The translations under genes were made by a program, and so were the position numbers. Positions 7,481 to 15,541 of a stretch of DNA of 64,000 nt are shown here, piece by piece (positions within the stretch are counted from its first letter, which is position 1; every line of letters starts with the position of its first letter). The notes under the pieces were generated by a model, which ran no database searches, was not told the origin of the DNA, and saw nothing but the letters and a program-made list of their open reading frames with translations. Location of the stretch: contig NZ_CP117411.1 of the NCBI RefSeq assembly GCF_028607085.1, positions 868,001 through 932,000 on the forward strand, read 5' to 3'. The stretch is from Sphingomonas naphthae (GTDB lineage Bacteria; Pseudomonadota; Alphaproteobacteria; Sphingomonadales; Sphingomonadaceae).

Positions 7481-9595
7481 TCAGTAGGTGACCGGCCCCT
7501 TCATCTTCTGCATGTCGGGCGCCTCGCCGGCCGCCGGGGCGGCGGGCTTGCGGCGCCCCAGCACCTCGCGCGATCGGGCGCGCAGATAGGCGTAGAGCTG
7601 GCGGGTCTGATCGGGCGAGAGCCAGTCGAAGCGCGGCATCCCGTTTTCCATCCGCCCTTCCTTCAGCACATGGCTGAAGGCGGCGAAGTCGAGCGCGAAC
7701 GCGGATTCGCGCAGGTCCGGGCCGGGGGAGCCCGGCGAGGCGAAGCCGACGCCGTGGCACGAGGCGCAGGCGATCGAGAGCCCGCGCCCCGCCGCGACAT
7801 CCGCCTCGTTCAGCACGATTGCCGGATCATCGACGGCATGGACGACCTTGTCGGCCGGGACGAGCGCGGGGAGGCGGGCGGCGCCGCCGATCCTGAAGGT
7901 GAGCAGGCGGCGCATCTGCGCGCCATATTTCCAGCCGACGTTCATGACGTCGCCCAGCGCGGCGGTCGTGCCGCCATAGCCGACCAGCACCGAGACATAT
8001 TGCTCGCCCTTGAGGCTGAAGCTCATCGGCGCGGCGATGATGCCGAGGCCCGCGTTGAAGCGCCACAGCCGTTCGCCCGTCTTCGCCTGATAGGCGTTGA
8101 ACCAGCCGCTGGCGTCGCCCTGGAAGACGAGGCCGCCGGCGGTCGCCAGCGCGCCGCCGTTCCACAGCGTGTCATATTGCACGCTCCACGCGGGGCGCTG
8201 CGCCACGGGATCCCAGGCGACCAGCTTGCCTTTGCCGTCGCCCGGCCGCTTGACCACCGGCTCGACCATCAGGCCCATGATGTTGAACGCGACGTCGCTC
8301 TGCGCCTTGGTGCGGTGGAAGCGCGCGCCGATCTGCTGGATCGGGATATAGACCAGCCCGGCGCGCGGGCTGTAGGCCATCGCCTGCCAGTTATGGCCGC
8401 CGATGGTGCCGGGCCAGATTTCGGTCGGGCCCTTTTCGTAGCGGATGTTCGGCGCCTCGATCGGCCGGCCGGTCTTCAGGTCGATGCCCCTGGCCCAGCT
8501 GATCTCGGTGGTCTTGCCGGCCGAGATCACCTTCCCGGTGGCGCGATCGAGAACGTAGAAGAAACCGTTGGTGGGCGCGTGGAGCAGCACCTTGCGGGGC
8601 TGGCCGTCCAGGGTGATCGTGGCCATCACGATGTTCGGCGTGGCCTTGTAATCCCAGCTGTCGCGCGGATTTTCCTGATAATGCCAGACATATTTGCCGG
8701 TATCGGCATCCAGCGCCACGATCGACGAATTGTAGAGATTGTCGCCGCCGCCGGGGCTGCGCTTCTCAGGGTCGTAGGGTCCGGCGTTGCCCACGCCGAT
8801 ATAGACCCGGTTGGCCTCCGCATCGAAGGTCATGCCGTTCCAGACGGTGCCGCCGCCCGCGCCGGTCTTCCACCATTCGCCGCGCCACGTCCTGGCGGCG
8901 GCCTCCATGGCGGGGTCGCCACGATTTTGCTCGGGCGATCCGGGGACGGTGTAGAACCGCCACAGGAACTTGCCGGTGGCGGAATCGAAGGCGGTGACGA
9001 AGCCACGCGCGCCCAGATCGGCGCCGCCATTGCCGATGATGACCTTGCCGTTCATCGTGCGCGGCGCGCCGGTGCTGTTGTTGCGGACGCCATCGGGGAT
9101 GGAATCGGCGGTCCACAGCACCTTGCCGGTCCGCGCGTCGAGCGCGTCGATGCGGCCGTCCATCTCGACGGTGAAGATGCGGCCCTTCTCGTATGCGATG
9201 CCGCGATTGGCGCCGAAGTGGAATTTGTCCGGCCGGCGCTCCCATGTCCGGGGATCGAACTTCCACAGCTGCCGCCCGGTCGCGGCATCGACCGCATAGA
9301 CCTCCGCATAACCGCCCGAGAAATAGAGGATCCCGTTCACGGCAAGCGGGGTGGATTCGAGCGTGACCTCGTCGGGCAGGTCCATCGACCAGGCGAGGCC
9401 GAGCTTGCCGATATTGTCTGGCGTGATGCCGGTGAGGCGGCTGTAGCCCGCCTCGTCGGCGCCGCCGCCCGGCGCCTCCCAATTGGTATCGGCGCCGATA
9501 CCCGCTTCGGGTTGGGCCGGGCCCTTGGCGCAGCCGGCGGCCATCAGCGCGAGTGCCGTGAGGAGCGAGGGCCGCAGCAGGGTCGATCGGGTCAT
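7481..9595 (-). CDS. PQQ-dependent alcohol dehydrogenase with C-terminal cytochrome c domain, lipoprotein
   Basis: The 704-residue protein has a lipobox with Cys22 (LMAAGC), an eight-bladed PQQ propeller with repeated GxxxWxF blades, a WDY calcium/PQQ motif (SWDYKA) and a C-terminal cytochrome c domain with CASCH at about 610-614 and a GMP methionine near 653. It belongs to the quinohemoprotein alcohol dehydrogenase family, oxidising alcohols in the periplasm and passing electrons through its haem. Two oddities are seen. The vicinal Cys-Cys pair that normally precedes the NRG segment is replaced by Phe125-His126. Lys takes the place that is Asp in lanthanide-dependent XoxF. The start MTRSTLLRP is set by the signal peptide. 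Confidence 0.87.
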   Translation of the reverse strand: MTRSTLLRPSLLTALALMAAGCAKGPAQPEAGIGADTNWEAPGGGADEAGYSRLTGITPDNIGKLGLAWSMDLPDEVTLESTPLAVNGILYFSGGYAEVYAVDAATGRQLWKFDPRTWERRPDKFHFGANRGIAYEKGRIFTVEMDGRIDALDARTGKVLWTADSIPDGVRNNSTGAPRTMNGKVIIGNGGADLGARGFVTAFDSATGKFLWRFYTVPGSPEQNRGDPAMEAAARTWRGEWWKTGAGGGTVWNGMTFDAEANRVYIGVGNAGPYDPEKRSPGGGDNLYNSSIVALDADTGKYVWHYQENPRDSWDYKATPNIVMATITLDGQPRKVLLHAPTNGFFYVLDRATGKVISAGKTTEISWARGIDLKTGRPIEAPNIRYEKGPTEIWPGTIGGHNWQAMAYSPRAGLVYIPIQQIGARFHRTKAQSDVAFNIMGLMVEPVVKRPGDGKGKLVAWDPVAQRPAWSVQYDTLWNGGALATAGGLVFQGDASGWFNAYQAKTGERLWRFNAGLGIIAAPMSFSLKGEQYVSVLVGYGGTTAALGDVMNVGWKYGAQMRRLLTFRIGGAARLPALVPADKVVHAVDDPAIVLNEADVAAGRGLSIACASCHGVGFASPGSPGPDLRESAFALDFAAFSHVLKEGRMENGMPRFDWLSPDQTRQLYAYLRARSREVLGRRKPAAPAAGEAPDMQKMKGPVTY

Positions 9596-9650
9596 CCTGC
9601 GCGCCTCATGCGTGTCGGGCCCGCCGAAGGCCGGTGTCGTCCGGCGGCGA

Positions 9651-10253
9651 TCAGTCCGTCGGTGGCGGCGGGGGCAGGTGGGCCATCGCCCATTCGACCA
9701 TCGCGCGCACCTCGGCATGGCCGCTGGTGATGCCGATCGCTTCCTCGTTGGCCAGCGTGCGCGATATGGCCACCAGCAAGGTCGCCATGCCGAGCGGGGG
9801 GCAGGGGATCGGCCCGTCCCTCGCCAGGCTGCGGGCGAGGGCCTCGGCCTGCACCGCGCGCGCCTGTTCGGTGCGCTCGGCGATCTCGGCCCGGATGGCC
9901 TTGCGATGATTGGCCAGCGCGATGAATTCCACGCCGAGCGTGGTCTGCGCCCAATGGGTCTGAAACTGCCACAGGGCCCGCAGCGGATCCTCCGCCGTGG
10001 CCAGATCCGCCAGCTTCGCCGAATGGCGCTCGGTCATGCGCCGATGGAGCGCGATGAACAGATCGTCGGCCGTGGGGAAGTAATAATGGACCAGCGCCGA
10101 ATTGATGCCGACCGCCTTGGCCACCCGCCGGCTGCTGACGGCGGCATAGCCCTCGTCGACCATCAACTGCTCGGTCGCGTCCAGGATGAGCTGCCGCGCG
10201 GTCTCGGGATCGCGGCGTACCCGCTTGCGGGGCGGTTCGATGTGCTTGGTCAC
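9651..10253 (-). CDS. TetR family transcriptional regulator
   Basis: A 200-residue TetR protein. Residues 15-65 form the helix-turn-helix (ARQLILDATEQLMVDEGY and the VHYYFPTADDLF segment), followed by an all-helical ligand-binding domain. The start is a GTG at 10253, and no better ATG is available. It is a paralogue of the TetR at 17934-18554, sharing EGYAAV, LVHYYF and EF(I/V)A(L/M)ANHRK. It lies between the CMD-like gene and the PQQ dehydrogenase, all in the same direction, so it probably controls this operon in response to its substrate. Confidence 0.87.
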   Translation of the reverse strand: MTKHIEPPRKRVRRDPETARQLILDATEQLMVDEGYAAVSSRRVAKAVGINSALVHYYFPTADDLFIALHRRMTERHSAKLADLATAEDPLRALWQFQTHWAQTTLGVEFIALANHRKAIRAEIAERTEQARAVQAEALARSLARDGPIPCPPLGMATLLVAISRTLANEEAIGITSGHAEVRAMVEWAMAHLPPPPPTD

Positions 10254-10348
10254 GCGCGCGCTCCGGCCCCCCGTCGATGGACGGGCGGGAATAGCAGAGC
10301 GGCGTCGCGTGGACGACGGTGAAAGGACGGAGCGGGGGCTGGTTCATT

Positions 10349-10993
10349 TCAGCGTGCCTTCAGGCCGATGTTGCCGGCCGCGAGCGGCAGGCGGAGCGCG
10401 TTCTGGAAATAGGCGACCATGGTGAACTGGCCGATCAGCACAGGCAGCTCGAACAGCTGGTTGCCATCGAGATGGTCGGCCAGGACGGCCCAGGTCTCGT
10501 CGCCGATGCGGGATTGGCCGTGCAATTCCTCGACGGCGCTCAGCAGCGCGCGATCATAGGCGCTCCATCCGGGTTCGGCGGAGCCGCCGCGCGCCACCCA
10601 CTCGATCTGTTCGGCCGTCACCCCGGCGGCCTTGGCCTGCCGGACATGCTCCCCCCAGGCAAAGGAGCCGCGACAGAGCCAGGTCGTGCGGAGGATGACC
10701 AGCTCGGTATCCCGCCGCGCCAGCGCGCCCGAACCGAGCAGGTGCATCGAGGTATCCGAGATCAGGTTCCACAGCGCCGGATAGCGAAGCAGGGTGAAGA
10801 TGATCTCCGGGATATCCTCCAGCGGGATCGGCTGGGCGTCCGGGCCGAGCGCGCCCCGCCTGAGCCGCATCGACATCTCCTGCGCCGCCTCCGCCACCTC
10901 GTGGCGGGGCGGGACGGGCAGGCGGGGCGGCTGGCCCAGCACGGCCGCTTCATGGGCTTCGATCGCGGCGATGTCGGGGGCGGCTTGCGTCAT
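10349..10993 (-). CDS. Carboxymuconolactone decarboxylase / AhpD-like protein
   Basis: A 214-residue CMD-domain protein. The core RDTELVILRTTWLCRGSFAW, followed by GEHVRQAKAAGVT, is the typical helix pair of this family, with one conserved Cys where AhpD has CxxC. Members include 4-carboxymuconolactone decarboxylase and peroxidase-like proteins; this subfamily is common in sphingomonad catabolic clusters with unknown substrate. The ATG at 10993 was chosen because the remaining upstream frame overlaps the TonB receptor without homology. The stop of the receptor gene lies 29 bases upstream, so the two are likely co-transcribed. Confidence 0.8.
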   Translation of the reverse strand: MTQAAPDIAAIEAHEAAVLGQPPRLPVPPRHEVAEAAQEMSMRLRRGALGPDAQPIPLEDIPEIIFTLLRYPALWNLISDTSMHLLGSGALARRDTELVILRTTWLCRGSFAWGEHVRQAKAAGVTAEQIEWVARGGSAEPGWSAYDRALLSAVEELHGQSRIGDETWAVLADHLDGNQLFELPVLIGQFTMVAYFQNALRLPLAAGNIGLKAR

Positions 10994-11022
10994 GTCGTCT
11001 CCAGCGGGGTCGGCGCCACGGA

Positions 11023-13467
11023 TCAGCGATTGGCGAGGGGGCGAAGGGTCAACCGGAGCCAGACCGAGCGGCCGCGATCGGTGAAGCAGCCTTTCTCGGA
11101 CCGTCCCGCCGGCCCCGGACCGGTGCTGCCGGTGATCTGCCCGTTGAGATTGGTGCTGCCGCCGGCATAATCGGAGATGGAGCAATTGCCGGCGGTGATC
11201 CGGTCGGTCACGTTCTTGCCGACCAGCGCCACCTCCCATCGATCGTCCGCGCCGCCCAGCGCCAGGCTGAGGTCCGATTTGACGAAGCGGCCCTGATATT
11301 TGCCCTGCGCGGGGTCGCCGAAGGCCAGCAGGGTGGCGAAGCGCGACGAATATTGGTTGCTGTTGGCGAAGGTCAGGCGGAGGTTGCCGCCCACCGCCAT
11401 CTCGTAATCGAAGCCGAAGGTCGCCTGCCAGCGCGGCGCCCGGATCAGCGGCGTGCCCGACAGATCCTGCGCGGTGAAGCGGCCGGTCGCCGGGTTGCGG
11501 AACTGGTTGCAGCCCTCCGCCACGGTCTGGCCGCCGTAGCAGGGCACGTTGTTGAGCGTCTTGTAGCGGCCGCGATTGAAGTTCACCGCGCCGTTCAGGC
11601 CGAGGCCGGGCACGTTGCGCGGCCGATAGGAGGCGTCGAAATCCACGCCATAGGCGCGGGCGGAACCGGCGTTGACGGTGCGGATGATCGGCAGGCCGCC
11701 CACCGCCGGCTGGGTCGTGCCGACCTGAAGGCCGGTATAGCGATAATCATAGGCCGCGACGTTGAGCAGCAGGCTGCGATCGAGCAGCCGCGCCTTCAGC
11801 CCGACCTCGCCCCCCTCGACCTTTTCGTCCCCGAAGGCATTGTCGGCGCCCGGCAGGGGCACGGTGGCGATGGTGAAGGAGCCCGACTTGAAGCCGCGCT
11901 TGTACGCGCCGAAGATCGTCAGATCGTCGGTCGGGGTGTAGGTCAGCGTCGCTTCGGGGGCGATGTTGTTCGCCTTGATGCGGGGATTGGCCACGGTGAC
12001 GGGCAGGTTCGTCAGATAGTTGAACACATCCTCGCTGCGCGTCTCGTCCGTCCAGCGCGCGCCGCCGGCCAGTTCCAGCCGGGGCAGGATCTTCCAGCGC
12101 AGCTGCCCGAACAGCGAATAGGTCTTGATGTCGACGGCGGTCGAGCCCTGCGCGTTGATGAAGGGGATCGGCGCGGGGAGGGCGCGGTTGCCGCGAATGT
12201 TGACCCGGTCGAAGATGCTGGCGTCCTGATAGAAACCGCCGAGCGTGAAGTTCAGCGCGCCATCGAAATCGCTGTTGAGGCGCAGTTCCTCGGTGAAGTC
12301 GCGGCGCTTGAAGCGATTGTCGATGCCGAGCGTCGTGCTGGCGACCGCGCCGTGGCTGGCGCTGACCATGCTGCGCGAACTGAGATCATAATAAGCCGTC
12401 ACCGACGTCAGCGCGAGTTGCGGCGACAGATCGTAGTTCAGCTCCAGCGTGCCGAACCGCTGGTCGTTCTTCAGGAAGGGCGTGCCGTTGTTGGGCACGC
12501 CGGGAAAGGCCGCCGGATCGAGATAGGTGACGCGGACATTGCGATCGAGTTTGCAATTGTCCCCGACGATGAAGGGGATGTTGTTGGGCGCCACCGTGCG
12601 GTTGAGCCCATCGGGGCACGACGACAGCTGAAACGCCTCGGCGTTGGTCGCGCGATCGTGGGCGACATTCACCTTCAGCCGGGCGGTGAAGGCGCTGGCC
12701 GGCTGCCACAGGACCGTGCCGCGCACGACATAGTTGCGCGGCCGCGTCTCGCGCCGATGATCCGGGTTGCGCGCGCCGAGGCCGGTGCCGGCGATCGCCT
12801 CGTTGCGGAAATAGCCGCGCCCGGTCGCGAACTGGCCGGCCACGCGGGCCTTCAGCGTGTCGCCGAGCGGGCCGGACAGGACCAGCTCGCCGCGCCCCTC
12901 GTCCCCCTCGAACTCATAGGCCGCACGACCGATCACCTCGACCTTGTCGGTCGGGTCGGCGGTGCGCAGCGAGATCACCCCGCCGGGGCTGCTCTTGCCA
13001 AAGAACAGCGCCTGCGGCCCTTTCAGCACCTCGATCTGTTGCAGGTCGAACAGGCCGCTCCAGAAGGCGAGGCCGTTGCCGAGCGCCAGACCGTCGATGT
13101 TGAGCGAAACCGACTGGTCGATACCGGGATCGTTGGAGCTGGTGCCGATGCCCCGGATCGTCGCGAGCGTGCCGATCGACAGCAGCGAATTGCCGAGCTG
13201 GAGGCCGGGGACGAGCTTGGGCAGATCGGCGATCTCGGTGGTCTGCAACCGCCCCAGCTGCGCCTCGCCGATCGCGGTGAGGACGACCGGCACCTCCAGG
13301 ATCGATTCCTGCCGCTTGCGCGCGGTGACGAGGATCTCGCCATTCTCCGGCGGCGCCGGGCGTGCTTCCGCCGGGGCGGCGGCCTGCTGGGCGAAGGCCG
13401 GCGCGGTCCAGCCGGCGGCGGCGGCGATCGCGCATGTCGTGAGGAACAGATTTCTGTAGCAAGTCAT
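11023..13467 (-). CDS. TonB-dependent outer-membrane receptor
   Basis: An 814-residue receptor with a signal peptide ending APAFAQ (residues 1-27), the sphingomonad plug start EILVTARKRQES at about 44-55, plug motifs VLKGPQALFFGKSSPGG and a 22-strand barrel. TonB receptors import bulky or scarce substrates across the outer membrane using proton-motive force. Position within a catabolic operon (SDR, SnoaL and CMD genes on either side) suggests the cluster substrate rather than iron. The C-terminus ends in LRPLANR rather than the usual aromatic residue, a small deviation that may affect BamA recognition. Confidence 0.9.
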   Translation of the reverse strand: MTCYRNLFLTTCAIAAAAGWTAPAFAQQAAAPAEARPAPPENGEILVTARKRQESILEVPVVLTAIGEAQLGRLQTTEIADLPKLVPGLQLGNSLLSIGTLATIRGIGTSSNDPGIDQSVSLNIDGLALGNGLAFWSGLFDLQQIEVLKGPQALFFGKSSPGGVISLRTADPTDKVEVIGRAAYEFEGDEGRGELVLSGPLGDTLKARVAGQFATGRGYFRNEAIAGTGLGARNPDHRRETRPRNYVVRGTVLWQPASAFTARLKVNVAHDRATNAEAFQLSSCPDGLNRTVAPNNIPFIVGDNCKLDRNVRVTYLDPAAFPGVPNNGTPFLKNDQRFGTLELNYDLSPQLALTSVTAYYDLSSRSMVSASHGAVASTTLGIDNRFKRRDFTEELRLNSDFDGALNFTLGGFYQDASIFDRVNIRGNRALPAPIPFINAQGSTAVDIKTYSLFGQLRWKILPRLELAGGARWTDETRSEDVFNYLTNLPVTVANPRIKANNIAPEATLTYTPTDDLTIFGAYKRGFKSGSFTIATVPLPGADNAFGDEKVEGGEVGLKARLLDRSLLLNVAAYDYRYTGLQVGTTQPAVGGLPIIRTVNAGSARAYGVDFDASYRPRNVPGLGLNGAVNFNRGRYKTLNNVPCYGGQTVAEGCNQFRNPATGRFTAQDLSGTPLIRAPRWQATFGFDYEMAVGGNLRLTFANSNQYSSRFATLLAFGDPAQGKYQGRFVKSDLSLALGGADDRWEVALVGKNVTDRITAGNCSISDYAGGSTNLNGQITGSTGPGPAGRSEKGCFTDRGRSVWLRLTLRPLANR

Positions 13468-13540
13468 CCCGTGTCTCCCTTGTCGCCCCCGTCATGCGCG
13501 GTGGTGCGATGTGCCTTGATGGTCTTGTGGCGGCCCCGGC

Positions 13541-14104
13541 CTACCAGCGGTCGCCGGGGGTTTCCTCCAGGGTCAGGGGGCGCTGATAGGATGCGTCGGT
13601 CTTGTCGCGCATGCCCTTCAGATAGCCCATGTCCTTGAAGAATTGTTCGTTGACGACCGAGGCGTCGCCCACCAGCAGCACGTCCACGGTCGAGCGCCGC
13701 AGCGCGATCTTCCACGCGCCGTCGCGCCGCTCCAGCCGATCGACATAGCGGCCCGCGATCAGTCGCCCGGTCAGGCCGTCGGGCGCGAGAAACAGGCCGA
13801 TCACATAGCTTTCGGCATGCGCCTCATCCCCGTCGATCTCGCAGGAATGGGTGGTGATGTTGTGCAGATTCTGCTGGCAGCTCGCCGCGTGCACCATGTT
13901 GGCATAATCGGAATAGGTGTCGCCCGCACTGATGACCACGCCATGCTCGTCGGTGCCGTCGGCATGGTAGGAGCTGTTCAGCACGTCGCTGTCGTGGCGA
14001 TCGCAGCCGCGCGCGTTGCGCGCGATGCAGTCGAGAATGTCGCTGCGGTCCATCAGATATTGCAGCTTGCGCTCCAGCTGCGCGAGACGGTCGGTATCGG
14101 CCAT
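13541..14104 (-). CDS. SnoaL-like / NTF2-fold protein, paralogue
   Basis: A 187-residue NTF2-fold protein starting MADTDRLAQLERKLQ, with DRSDILDCIARNARG, DEHGVVIS, HNITTHSCEIDGDEAH and a SYQRPLTLEETPGDRW tail. It matches the SnoaL-like gene at 6900-7448 along its length, including the shared DRxDILDCI and SYQRP ends, so one is a duplication of the other or both come from a common family pool. It sits 23 bases downstream of the SDR and 73 bases upstream of the TonB receptor, within the same minus-strand string. Its reaction is unknown. Confidence 0.8.
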   Translation of the reverse strand: MADTDRLAQLERKLQYLMDRSDILDCIARNARGCDRHDSDVLNSSYHADGTDEHGVVISAGDTYSDYANMVHAASCQQNLHNITTHSCEIDGDEAHAESYVIGLFLAPDGLTGRLIAGRYVDRLERRDGAWKIALRRSTVDVLLVGDASVVNEQFFKDMGYLKGMRDKTDASYQRPLTLEETPGDRW

Positions 14105-14127
14105 GGTCGGCTCCTGCTGCTGTCGGC

Positions 14128-14991
14128 TCAGCGGATGATCGCGGGATATTGGACGAGTGGCGCCACCTTGTGGGTCTCGCGGTAGGAGACCGGCTGGCGC
14201 CCGTCCTCGTCGGTCAGGCCATATTCGCGGGCGACGTCGGCGATGATGAGCGTCTGGCCGTTGCGATCATGGAGGGCGGGATCGGCGTAGAGCGCGCCCA
14301 GCACGCGGCCGGTGAATTCCGGCGTTTCGGCCATCTTGGCCACGTAATCGAACTTCACCGGATCGGATTCGATCACCATCTTCAGCCGCTCGGTGAGCAG
14401 CGCGCCCATCCAGACCGACAGAGCGGTGATCCCGAAGTCGCGGAATTCGACCCCCATGTCGTGGGCGAACTTGTCCATGCTCGCCTTGTGCGCGCCATAG
14501 GCCGGGCCGAAGACGTAATGCGCCGCGCCGGACCCCGAGGTGAAGACGACGAGGCCCTTCTTCCGCGCGGCCATCATCGGCGCGGCATAATAACTGGAGA
14601 CATAGCTGCTGCGGACGCCGACCTCGATCATGTCGACCAGCCACAGGGGCTTCTCCCAGAAATTGCCGGGGGCGGTCAGCTCGTCGTGGACGGCGGCGGC
14701 ATTGTTGACGAGGATGTCGATCCGGCCCTGCTCGGCCTCGACCTGGTCGAACAGCGCCTTCACCTGCGCGTCGTCCGCATGATCGACGCGCACCGGGATA
14801 CCCTTGCCGCCCGCCGCCGTGACGGCCTCGGCGGTTTCGTAGATCGTGCCGGGCAGGCTGGCGTCGCCCTTCTTTTCGGAACGGCCGGTGACGTAGACCG
14901 TGTGCCCGTAACTGCCGAGGCCGATGGCGATGCCGCGCCCCGCGCCACGGCTGGCGCCGGTAACGACCGCGATTGGTATATTATCGGACAC
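14128..14991 (-). CDS. Short-chain dehydrogenase/reductase
   Basis: A 287-residue SDR with the nucleotide motif TGASRGAGRG (residues 11-20), NNAA at 97-100, catalytic Ser152 or Ser154 and Tyr165-x3-Lys169 (YGAHK). Its length and the GVRSSYVSSYYAAPMM segment resemble the DHRS1-like SDR subgroup. The likely start is a GTG at 14991, placed seven bases after GGGAGAG; the longer frame upstream adds non-homologous residues. It is the first gene of the minus-strand operon that continues through SnoaL, TonB receptor, CMD, TetR and PQQ dehydrogenase genes. Confidence 0.85.
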   Translation of the reverse strand: MSDNIPIAVVTGASRGAGRGIAIGLGSYGHTVYVTGRSEKKGDASLPGTIYETAEAVTAAGGKGIPVRVDHADDAQVKALFDQVEAEQGRIDILVNNAAAVHDELTAPGNFWEKPLWLVDMIEVGVRSSYVSSYYAAPMMAARKKGLVVFTSGSGAAHYVFGPAYGAHKASMDKFAHDMGVEFRDFGITALSVWMGALLTERLKMVIESDPVKFDYVAKMAETPEFTGRVLGALYADPALHDRNGQTLIIADVAREYGLTDEDGRQPVSYRETHKVAPLVQYPAIIR

Positions 14992-15541
14992 TCTCGCTCT
15001 CTCCCGTGATGGTTTTGCATTATGATTGGGCCGCAGGGCCGGTGTCGGTGACTTCGACGATGCCTGTTCCGGCTTCCGGCCAAGGCGAACGGATGATCGG
15101 CGGCGCAGCTGACAGACCGACAAGATATCCAATATCGATGCGAATTGGGCCGTGTCGGACAGAGTTTTGTCGATCTCCTTCGTGATCTGCTCTTCGATGC
15201 GCCAATTCGTATATATTGCTGATCCGCCCCGATGGAGGAGTCAATTCATATTGAGCGCATGATGAAAGATCGCGATTTGATCGTTCGGGCGATATGCAGC
15301 GGAGGCGGGCAAGCCGATTAACGCGATTTTCTGGGGGTTTGGCTAGGGTTTGGTGCGGTGTGCGTTTCCGGGCCGAGTTGACGGCTATTAGTTATTGGAT
15401 ACTTTACGCTGAGCAATCGCAAAATGGGTCGATGGATTTCGTTGGCCGGTGCGATGGCCGCAGTCGCCGTGTAGGGCGGCTCGCCAGCGTCATCACGAGA
15501 AGAGAATGGCCGGGATCCACCGGGCATCAGGGGAGAGGTCG
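14992..15541. other. Long divergent intergenic region
   Basis: These 550 bases separate the minus-strand SDR operon from the plus-strand TonB receptor. The region is AT-richer than its surroundings around 15120-15420 and must carry both promoters. CGAATTGG near 15136 and CCAATTCG near 15202 form a loose inverted pair. GTATATATTG near 15211 resembles one arm of the inverted repeat upstream of the GntR gene at 19600. A 20-codon ORF near 15262 (MMKDRDLIVRAICS) has a purine-rich tract too far upstream to be convincing. No RNA gene was recognised. Confidence 0.5.

Noticed and set aside
7481-9595. xoxF lanthanide methanol dehydrogenase
   Set aside because: It has a fused cytochrome c domain and Lys instead of the extra Asp expected for lanthanide binding, and no xoxGJ partners are present.
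15262-15330. Possible 20-residue leader peptide upstream of the TonB receptor
   Set aside because: The purine-rich tract lies too far upstream of the ATG, and no attenuator structure was found.
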